DNA from: Rubrobacter sp.
GTDB taxonomy: Bacteria > Actinomycetota > Rubrobacteria > Rubrobacterales > Rubrobacteraceae
Assembly: GCA_020253895.1 (NCBI GenBank)
Contig: JADDKG010000084.1
Coordinates: 1-7,649, forward strand
Direction of reading: 5' to 3'
DNA length: 7,649 nt
A model generated the notes under the pieces. It searched no databases. It was not told where the DNA came from and saw only the letters and a program-made list of their open reading frames with translations. The translations under genes and the position numbers were made by a program. Positions 1-7,649 of the stretch are shown here, in pieces. Each line of letters opens with the position of its first letter. Position 1 is the stretch's first letter.

Positions 1-23
1 ATCTCGTCTCTCTCTTCGCTCAT
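1..23 (-). CDS. Start of an unidentified gene downstream of glpF (partial)
   Basis: An ATG at 21-23 on the minus strand opens a frame reading M-S-E-E-R-D-E before the window ends. It is preceded by a strong Shine-Dalgarno sequence AGGAGG (28-33) four bases upstream, which makes a true start likely. It lies in the same direction as glpK, dhaK and glpF, 89 bp after the glpF stop, so it is probably the next gene of that cluster. A DhaL-type ADP-binding subunit or a glycerol-3-phosphate dehydrogenase would fit the context, but seven residues cannot identify it. Confidence 0.55.
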
Positions 24-112
24 GATCCCTCCTCTAAACTCCTCCAGAAGATGGGCTCTCTTTGGGGGCTCCAGGATCGATTCGTACCCGGATGCTGCCC
101 CGCGGAAGCCTC

Positions 113-856
113 TCAGTCGCCAAAGCCGAGTGCCACGTAGAGCACCGCCCCGATGATCCCGCCGACGACCGGGGCGACCACCGGGATCCAGCTGTACGAC
201 CAGTCCGAGTCGCCCTTGCCAGGAATCGGGAGTACCGCGTGAGCCACCCGTGGCCCCAGGTCGCGGGCCGGGTTTATTGCGTACCCGGTGGGACCGCCGA
301 GCGAGAGCCCGATGGCGAAGACCAGAAGCCCCACCAGAAGCGGGAAGAGCCCGGCCGTAAACAGATCCGCCAGCCCGCCCCGTATCTGGGCGCCGCTGCC
401 GAGGATGGCCAGGATGCCGAACAGCAGGGCGGCGGTGCCGATCACCTCGGTGATGAAGTTGGCCGGGGTGTTGCGGATCTGGGGTATCGTACAGAAGACG
501 CCCCGCTTGAGCACCGGGTCTGCCGTGCCTTCCCAGTGGTTGAGGTACGCGAGCCAGACGAGCACCGCCCCCACGAAGGCCCCGAGGAACTGGGCGATGA
601 TGTATCCGGGCACCTGGGCCCAGTCGAACTGCCCAACCACCGCCAGGGCTATGGTCACGGCGGGGTTGATGTGCGCCCCGCTCACCCAGCCGACGGCGTA
701 GACCGCCATGGCGACCGCCATACCCCAGCCGAAGGTGATAACGATCCAGCCCGAGTTCTCGGCCTTGGAGGCCCTGAGCAGCACGGCGGCCACCACCCCG
801 TCGCCGAAGAGGATCAGGACCATGGTGCCGACGAACTCGGCGATGTAGTTCTCCAA
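113..856 (-). CDS. glpF: Glycerol uptake facilitator (MIP/aquaporin family)
   Basis: Inner-membrane channel for facilitated entry of glycerol. The 247-aa length is normal for the family. Six hydrophobic segments are visible at about residues 4-26, 38-58, 85-105, 132-152, 167-188 and 222-243. The two pore-loop NPA motifs are intact: HINPAVT at 63-69 and YAINPARD at 192-199. Aspartate 199 after the second NPAR is the glycerol-facilitator signature, whereas water-selective aquaporins usually carry serine there. The start is a TTG (854-856) chosen because AGGAGG lies five bases upstream and the protein then begins directly with the first helix. It is the last complete gene of the glpK-dhaK-glpF set, 27 bp after dhaK, and would supply substrate to GlpK. 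The family call is firm; glycerol preference is inferred from residue 199 and the neighbours. Confidence 0.94.
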   Translation of the reverse strand: MENYIAEFVGTMVLILFGDGVVAAVLLRASKAENSGWIVITFGWGMAVAMAVYAVGWVSGAHINPAVTIALAVVGQFDWAQVPGYIIAQFLGAFVGAVLVWLAYLNHWEGTADPVLKRGVFCTIPQIRNTPANFITEVIGTAALLFGILAILGSGAQIRGGLADLFTAGLFPLLVGLLVFAIGLSLGGPTGYAINPARDLGPRVAHAVLPIPGKGDSDWSYSWIPVVAPVVGGIIGAVLYVALGFGD

Positions 857-861
857 CGCAA

Positions 862-867
862 CCTCCT
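862..867 (-). promoter_or_regulatory. Ribosome binding site setting the TTG start of glpF
   Basis: AGGAGG on the minus strand, five bases before the TTG start of glpF. There is no ATG or GTG near it at proper spacing, so it fixes the non-ATG start. Confidence 0.75.
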
Positions 868-883
868 CCCTTCTCCTGCTCCC

Positions 884-3604
<2,721 letters not shown>

Positions 3605-4216
3605 CTAGCGGGTGTGCGGGTCCGAGTCAAGCACCCCCCAGAGGGAGGGGTCGCTGGTGGAGACGGCGGTGGCCCCGGCGGCGAGGATGGCGCGGACGGT
3701 ACGTTTATCCCGGACGAGGCCGCCGGCGAGCGCCGGCAGGTCGAGCGCCCTGCGGTACTGGACGGCGATCTCCGGGTAGGCGAGGCCGGGCAGTATCTCC
3801 ACGCAGTCGGGGGAGGCGCGCCGGATGAGCTTGAGGCCCCGGTCCACGGCGCCAGAGTCTATGGCGAAGAGCCGCTGGATGGTAATGAGGCCGGCTCCCC
3901 TGGCGAGCTCGACGACGTGCCGGTGGGTGGAGATGATCCCCTCCACCCGGCCGGACAGAAACCTCACCCCGCTCTGGTCGGCAGCGATCCCGCCGACGGT
4001 GTCCACGTTGACGCAGACCATCGGCCGGCGCCTCCGGGCCGCGAGCAGCTCCAAGGTCCGGAAGACGTCCCCGCCGAGGACGAAGACCGCCGCGTGGTCC
4101 CCTGAGAGAGCGAGCGTCAGGAGATCCTCCGGGCCGCGGACGGCCGGGATTACCGGTCTTCCCCGCAGCCCGGCAAGAAACCTCTGCGCCTTGCTGTCCC
4201 GTACTTCTCTCCCCAT
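3605..4216 (-). CDS. glpP: Glycerol-3-phosphate-responsive antiterminator GlpP
   Basis: Small cytoplasmic RNA-binding regulator of the G3P_antiterm family. In Bacillus subtilis GlpP, bound to glycerol-3-phosphate, allows transcription past terminators and stabilises glp mRNA. At 203 aa it is close to the family length. Conserved blocks are PVIPAVR (21-27), VNVDTVGG (69-76), IISTHRHVV (94-102), TIQRLFAIDS (112-121), VEILPGL (139-145), AGGLVRD (164-170) and GATAVSTSDPSLWG (181-194), in the order expected for its TIM-barrel-like fold. The ATG at 4214-4216 has only a weak Shine-Dalgarno sequence. It gives a tail of about 20 residues before the first conserved block. The gene sits immediately upstream of the glpK leader and is divergent from selD. 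The family call is firm; the RNA target in this organism is inferred. Confidence 0.93.
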   Translation of the reverse strand: MGREVRDSKAQRFLAGLRGRPVIPAVRGPEDLLTLALSGDHAAVFVLGGDVFRTLELLAARRRRPMVCVNVDTVGGIAADQSGVRFLSGRVEGIISTHRHVVELARGAGLITIQRLFAIDSGAVDRGLKLIRRASPDCVEILPGLAYPEIAVQYRRALDLPALAGGLVRDKRTVRAILAAGATAVSTSDPSLWGVLDSDPHTR

Positions 4217-4285
4217 GGCTCAGCAATCTACTACCCACCGGGTCCGCCCACAGTATCTCCATCTTGGGGGATATACTGAAGGCCG
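4217..4285. promoter_or_regulatory. Divergent glpP / selD promoter region
   Basis: A 69-bp gap serves both divergent genes. For selD, TATACT (4272-4277, plus) is a good -10 hexamer and would place the transcript start next to the ATG at 4286, giving an almost leaderless mRNA. For glpP, GATACT on the minus strand (4252-4257) is a candidate -10. The two lie in an inverted repeat, CAGTAT (4251-4256) and ATACTG (4273-4278). No good -35 hexamer was found for either gene, so confidence is modest. Confidence 0.4.
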
Positions 4286-5311
4286 ATGGACGAAAGGACC
4301 CGCATAAGGCTCACGAAGTACTCGACCAAGGCCGGTTGAGCGTCCAAGTTCGCTCCAGGGGACCTGGAGCAGGTGCTCTCCGGGCTGGCGGCACCCGAAG
4401 GGAGCGGCATGGACACCCGCGATGACGCGGGCTACGTGCCGTTCGGGGGCGGGCTGCTCCTGCAAACGGCGGACTTCTTCCCCCCCATCGTCGACGACCC
4501 CTACAGCTTTGGCCAAATCGCCGCGGCCAACGCCCTCTCGGACATCTACGCCATGGGCGGGGAACCGCTCACAGCGATGAACCTGGTCGGGTTCCCGTGC
4601 TCGCTGGACCTCGGGGTGTTGCGCGAGATCCTCGCCGGGGGCCTCTCCAAGATCGAAGAGTCCGGTGCCCGGCTGTGCGGCGGGCACTCGGTGGACGACC
4701 GGGAGCCCAAGTACGGCCTCTCGGTGACCGGCTTCGTTGAGGAGGACAGGATCGTGCGCAACGCCGGGGCGAGGCCGGGCGACGCCCTCGTCCTCACCAA
4801 GCCGCTGGGCTTCGGCATCCTCACCACGGCACTGAAGAGGGATCTTCTAGCAGAGGAGGAGATAGGGCCCGCGATCGCGGCCGCCGCCACCCTGAACCGG
4901 GCCGCCCGCGACGCGATGCTGGAGGTAGGCCCCTCGGCGGCCACCGACGTCACCGGCTACGGTCTGCTGGGCCACCTCTCGGAGATGCTGCGGGCCAGCG
5001 GAGCCGGGGCCGCCGTCCGCCGCGGCGCGGTGCCGGTGTGGGAGCGGGCGCAGCGCCTGGCCGAGGAGGGCTGCTACCCGGGGGGCCTAAAGAGCAACCG
5101 GGAGTACCTAGAGGAGGAGGTACGCCCCGAGGGGGTGGATGAGGCCGCGATGCTCCCGCTCTACGACCCCCAGACCAGCGGGGGGCTCCTGATCTCCGTC
5201 CCGGCCGAACGCGCCGATGACCTCCTCGCCGCCCTGAAGAGCCGCGGCGTGGAGTGGGCGGCCCCGATCGGGGAGGTCACCTCGGGGAAAGGCATCCTGG
5301 TACTCCCCTGA
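4286..5311 (+). CDS. selD: Selenide, water dikinase (selenophosphate synthetase), selenocysteine-containing
   Basis: Makes selenophosphate from selenide and ATP, the selenium donor for selenocysteine-tRNA and selenium-modified tRNA. The frame from ATG 4286 gives 341 residues if TGA at 4337-4339 is read as selenocysteine 18. The N-terminus RLTKYSTKAG-U-ASK aligns with E. coli RLTQYSHGAGCGCK, so Sec18 replaces catalytic Cys17 and Lys21 matches Lys20. Other family blocks are DTRDDAG (43-49), TADFFPPIVDDPYSFG (61-76), ANALSDIYAMGG (81-92), CGGHSVDD (131-138), TKPLGFGILT (171-180), DVTGYGLLGHLSEM (221-234) and DPQTSGGLL (294-302). An in-frame TGA at 4277-4279 just before the ATG rules out a longer start. 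A hairpin after the TGA fits a SECIS. Starting at the next GTG (4373) would remove the active site. Selenocysteine use implies selA, selB and selC elsewhere in the genome. A weak GAAGG lies three bases before the ATG. Confidence 0.93.
4352..4370 (+). promoter_or_regulatory. Bacterial SECIS element in selD mRNA
   Basis: GCTCCAGG (4352-4359), loop GGA, CCTGGAGC (4363-4370): a perfect 8-bp stem. It starts 12 nt after the in-frame TGA and its apical loop lies 21-23 nt downstream. Known bacterial SECIS hairpins sit immediately after the UGA, with the apical loop roughly 16-37 nt away and a G among the first loop bases, as here. SelB would bind it to recruit selenocysteyl-tRNA. Confidence 0.85.
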
Positions 5312-5368
5312 CGGGTCTTACGACCGAAAATAGTCCAAATGAGGGATGTGCCCCGCCCGCACACACCA

Positions 5369-5374
5369 TATGAT
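5369..5374 (+). promoter_or_regulatory. Candidate -10 element of the diguanylate cyclase gene
   Basis: TATGAT matches the TATAAT consensus at five of six bases and lies 24 bases before the chosen ATG. No clear -35 hexamer lies at the expected distance, so this is tentative. The 87-bp gap after selD holds nothing else clear. Confidence 0.3.
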
Positions 5375-5398
5375 GTAGCCGCCCGACGCGGAGCGGGG

Positions 5399-6562
5399 AT
5401 GGAGACGAAGACAACCGACACGCCGAGCGAGAACGGATATACCGCAGCGGGGACGCCGCCCGACGAACCCGGGACCAGTGTCCCCCCTCCCACAGACCGG
5501 GACCCGCTGGAGGACATCAAGCGGCGGGTCTACCTGGCCTCGCTCATCACCGGCATCCCGCCCATCCCGCTGCTCTGGGCCACGGCCCGCCCGGAGGAGC
5601 TCTTTATGCGCTTCGGGCTCCCGGTGCTCATGGGGCTCTGCCTGTGGTGCATGTGGGCGCTCTGGAGCCGGCGGGTGCCTCTGTGGAAGCTCGAGAGGAT
5701 AGTCTTCGCCAGCGTCTCCGCCTTCGTCCTCGGCCAGCTCGCCTTCCGGCTCTCGGCAGCTTCGGGGTGGGAGATGGATCAGGCCTCCCTCACCGAGACC
5801 ACCTACCCCATGCTCGCCATCCTCTGCATCATCGCCCACCTCATCTTCGATACCCGGACGGCGCTCAGGTTCTCCCTCGGGCTCTTCGGGGCAGCGTCGG
5901 TCCTGGTGGGTGCCGGGACACTGGTCCGGCAAAACACCGCAAACATACCCCTCGACCAGACGGCCTGGATCGCCCAGCAGAGCGCCTTCCTCGCCGCCGT
6001 GATAGCCCTGGTCTACGCCACCTCCTACGTCAAGGCCCAGCTCGCCCGCCAGCGGACCCTCGCCGAGGCGATGCACCGCCTAGCACACACCGACCCGCTC
6101 ACCGGGATCTCCAACCGGCGCAGCGCCTACGCCGCGCTGCGCCGGGAGATGGAGGCCGCCCGGCGCTACGACAAGCCACTCTCCGTGATCCTCTTCGACC
6201 TCGACCACTTCAAGCGCCTCAACGACACCTACGGCCACAACCAGGGGGACATAGCCCTCCGCCGGGTCGCCAACACCGTCCGCGGGCTGCTGCGCACCTC
6301 GGACCACTTCGGACGCTGGGGCGGGGAGGAGTTCATCGTCCTCGCCCCGGAGACCGACCTGGAGCAGGCGTCGAGCCTGGCCGAGCGCCTCCGCCAGGCC
6401 ATATCCCGCGACCGGCCCCAGGGGCTCCCCCAGCTGACCGCCAGCTTCGGCACCGCCTCCTACAGGGCGGGCGATAGCCCCGAGGAGCTGCTCCGGCGGG
6501 CCGACGAGGGCCTCTACCGGGCCAAGGAGCAGGGCCGCAACCGCACCGAGACCGCCGCTTGA
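5399..6562 (+). CDS. Membrane-bound diguanylate cyclase (GGDEF domain)
   Basis: Predicted to make cyclic di-GMP from two GTP at the inner membrane. From ATG 5399 the protein has 387 residues. It has a polar N-terminal tail (1-40), then about six hydrophobic helices (roughly 44-63, 68-89, 101-120, 135-150, 155-176 and 189-211), then a GGDEF domain from about 225 to 383. That domain begins LAHTDPLTGISNRR and contains FDLDHFKRLNDTYGHNQGD and the active-site GGEEF at 308-312. RTSD at 299-302, five residues before GGEEF, is an intact RxxD inhibitory site, so product feedback is expected. No EAL or HD-GYP domain is present. ATG 5399 is preferred over ATG 5339 because GGAG lies five bases before it and the extra 20 residues would be low-quality sequence. 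The sensing domain matches no family I can name, so the input signal is unknown. Confidence 0.9.
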   Translation: METKTTDTPSENGYTAAGTPPDEPGTSVPPPTDRDPLEDIKRRVYLASLITGIPPIPLLWATARPEELFMRFGLPVLMGLCLWCMWALWSRRVPLWKLERIVFASVSAFVLGQLAFRLSAASGWEMDQASLTETTYPMLAILCIIAHLIFDTRTALRFSLGLFGAASVLVGAGTLVRQNTANIPLDQTAWIAQQSAFLAAVIALVYATSYVKAQLARQRTLAEAMHRLAHTDPLTGISNRRSAYAALRREMEAARRYDKPLSVILFDLDHFKRLNDTYGHNQGDIALRRVANTVRGLLRTSDHFGRWGGEEFIVLAPETDLEQASSLAERLRQAISRDRPQGLPQLTASFGTASYRAGDSPEELLRRADEGLYRAKEQGRNRTETAA

Positions 6563-6586
6563 CACGCCCCCCGGGGCCCTTAACAT
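6559..6586 (+). promoter_or_regulatory. Promoter of the marR-efflux operon
   Basis: A perfect -35 hexamer TTGACA (6559-6564) and a fair -10 hexamer TAACAT (6581-6586) are separated by 16 bases. The -35 overlaps the stop codon of the diguanylate cyclase gene. The expected start point, about 6592-6594, falls inside the palindrome at 6589-6602. Confidence 0.65.
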
Positions 6587-6588
6587 CT

Positions 6589-6602
6589 CTTAGCCGGCTA
6601 AG
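6589..6602. promoter_or_regulatory. Perfect 14-bp palindrome, probable MarR operator
   Basis: CTTAGCCGGCTAAG is identical on both strands and covers the predicted transcription start of marR. MarR-family dimers bind palindromes of this kind over their own promoters, so autorepression released by a ligand is the likely role. The palindrome is seen directly; binding is inferred. Confidence 0.65.
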
Positions 6603-6618
6603 CAAACTCCAGGAAGAG

Positions 6619-7086
6619 ATGACGGAGCCCGAGAAGATGGCGGAGAGCCCAGAGGAGCTGCGGGACACGGGACACCTGCTCGCCCGGGTATGCCGGGAGT
6701 ACCGCAGCCGCGTGGGCAGCCTGCTCTCCGGGATCGGGCTCCACCCGGGACAGGAGATGGTCCTGCTGGAGCTGCTGCGGGAGGACGGCCTGCGCGGAGG
6801 GGAGCTCGCCCGAAGGCTGAGGGTCGAGCCCCCCACCGTCACCCGGACGGTCCGCCGTCTGGAAAGGTGCGGGCTGGTCAGCCGCCGCCCGGACCCCGAG
6901 GATGCCCGTTGTTTCCGCGTCTTCCTCACCCAGAGGGGCCGCTCGCTGCGGGAGCCGGTCGCCGGCTGCTGGGCGCGGGCCGAGGCCGACGCCCTGGCCG
7001 GGCTCGGCGCCGGAGAGCGGGCCGAGCTGCACCGGCTGCTGCTGCGGGTATACGCAAACCTGACCTCCGGGCTGGAGGCTACTTGA
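6619..7086 (+). CDS. MarR-family winged-helix transcriptional regulator
   Basis: Dimeric DNA-binding repressor, 155 aa from ATG 6619, a usual MarR length. The DNA-binding core is visible: helices at about 46-68, recognition helix around 70-83 (EPPTVTRTVRRLER), and a wing at about 86-105 with the family's D-x-R motif (DPEDAR, 92-97) followed by VFLTQRGR. N- and C-terminal helices would form the dimer interface. AGGA at 6611-6614 supports ATG 6619; ATG 6637 is a possible alternative. A longer frame from TTG 6559 is unlikely because that TTG is the first base triplet of the TTGACA promoter element. The stop overlaps the start of the transporter gene (TTGA), so the two are co-transcribed and the regulator probably controls the efflux pump and itself. 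The ligand is unknown. Confidence 0.92.
   Translation: MTEPEKMAESPEELRDTGHLLARVCREYRSRVGSLLSGIGLHPGQEMVLLELLREDGLRGGELARRLRVEPPTVTRTVRRLERCGLVSRRPDPEDARCFRVFLTQRGRSLREPVAGCWARAEADALAGLGAGERAELHRLLLRVYANLTSGLEAT
7074..7078 (+). promoter_or_regulatory. Ribosome binding site for the TTG start of the efflux gene
   Basis: GGAGG inside the last marR codons lies four bases before TTG 7083. It supports the TTG start and coupling of the two genes. Confidence 0.65.
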
Positions 7087-7649
7087 GCCCCTCGGCCCAG
7101 AGCAGAGGCCACCGGCTGCTGCTCGCCGTCATCACCTCGGCCGTCTTCGTCTCGGTGCTCAACAGCTCCATGGTGAACGTGGTGGTGCCCGTCATCGCCC
7201 GGGACTTCCGCGCCTCGGAGGCCCAGATCGGGTGGGTCATCACCGGCTTTCTGCTCTCCTACGCGGTGGCCATACCGCTCTACGGCCGAATCTCCGACGC
7301 CTTCAGCCTGCGGAAGGTGTTCGCGGTGGGCCTCTGGGTGTTCGCCGCGGGCAGCTTCGTCTGTGCCCTCGCCCCCAGCCTCCCGGTGCTGGTGCTGGGG
7401 AGGGTACTGCAGGCCGCGGGCGGCGCGGCGGTCCCCGCCCTCGGAAGCGTCGCGGTCACCCGGGTGCTCCCTGCGGGCCGGCGGGGCGGGGCTCTGGGCC
7501 TGATCATCTCCAGCGTCGGCGTGGGCGCGGCGGTGGGGCCGATCGTCGGCGGGCTGGTGGAGGAGATAGCCAGCTGGCACCTCCTCTTCTACGGCTCGTT
7601 GCTGCTCTCCCTGATCCTGATCCCCGGCGCCCTCCGGGTGCTCCCCGAC
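7083..7649 (+). CDS. MFS drug-efflux transporter, N-terminal part (partial)
   Basis: Inner-membrane proton-coupled exporter of the major facilitator superfamily. The frame is open to the window end, giving 189 residues. The start is TTG 7083-7085, overlapping the marR stop as TTGA. Helix 1 (about 12-35) ends in LNSSMVNVVVPVIARDF (26-42), like the LDxTIVNVALP segment of DHA2-type multidrug pumps but with Asn27 in place of the usual Asp. Loop 2-3 carries motif A as GRISDAFSLRK (68-78). RVLQAAGGAAVPALG (107-121) fits motif B with Arg107. GVGAAVGPIVGG (146-157) is the antiporter motif C typical of drug exporters. Roughly five to six helices are present, so 12- and 14-helix subfamilies cannot be told apart. 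Pairing with a MarR repressor supports efflux of a toxic compound or antibiotic; the substrate is unknown. Confidence 0.88.
   Translation, partial: MSPSAQSRGHRLLLAVITSAVFVSVLNSSMVNVVVPVIARDFRASEAQIGWVITGFLLSYAVAIPLYGRISDAFSLRKVFAVGLWVFAAGSFVCALAPSLPVLVLGRVLQAAGGAAVPALGSVAVTRVLPAGRRGGALGLIISSVGVGAAVGPIVGGLVEEIASWHLLFYGSLLLSLILIPGALRVLPD

Noticed and set aside
4373..5311. selD starting at GTG 4373 (312 aa)
   Set aside because: This start drops the catalytic residue and lysine that are plainly encoded in frame upstream through the TGA.
5312..5330. Small hairpin GGTC-TTAC-GACC after selD as a terminator
   Set aside because: Only four base pairs and no T-run follow; too weak to support.
6559..6618. 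N-terminal extension of MarR from TTG 6559
   Set aside because: The TTG belongs to a TTGACA promoter element, no Shine-Dalgarno precedes it, and the extension would place the promoter and operator inside the gene.
6333..7580. 415-codon minus-strand open frame
   Set aside because: It crosses three real genes on the other strand and its translation is Arg/Ser/Pro-rich noise.

Overview
The window is GC-rich, protein-dense bacterial chromosome. Base composition, codon use and gene content suggest a deep-branching, possibly thermophilic actinobacterium such as Rubrobacter. That placement is an impression from style and gene families, not a database match. No rRNA, tRNA, CRISPR array, insertion sequence or phage-like segment was seen.

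Left part (1-4216, all minus strand) is a glycerol-catabolism cluster, read right to left: glpP (glycerol-3-phosphate-responsive RNA antiterminator), a 197-bp leader with a large inverted repeat, glpK (glycerol kinase), dhaK (dihydroxyacetone kinase subunit), glpF (glycerol facilitator), and the first codons of another gene that runs off the left edge. GlpF admits glycerol and GlpK traps it as glycerol-3-phosphate, which is the ligand GlpP senses. DhaK represents a parallel route through dihydroxyacetone and needs a DhaL-type partner not seen here. glpK and dhaK overlap by TTGA, and dhaK and glpF both start at TTG behind strong Shine-Dalgarno sites.

Middle part (4286-5311, plus strand) is selD, selenophosphate synthetase, divergent from glpP. 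Its catalytic residue 18 is encoded by an in-frame TGA (4337-4339), and a perfect 8-bp hairpin sits 12 nt downstream, as expected of a bacterial SECIS element. The gene is therefore best read as a selenoprotein; a standard gene call would start at 4373 and lose the active site.

Right part (5399-7649, plus strand) holds a six-helix membrane diguanylate cyclase, then a MarR-family repressor and the N-terminal part of an MFS drug-efflux transporter, which overlap by TTGA. A TTGACA/TAACAT promoter followed by a perfect 14-bp palindrome lies directly upstream of marR, a typical arrangement for an autoregulated MarR-efflux operon.

No wholly new system was recognised. The points most worth following up are the selenocysteine-encoding selD with its SECIS, the structured glpK leader next to glpP, and the marR operator.
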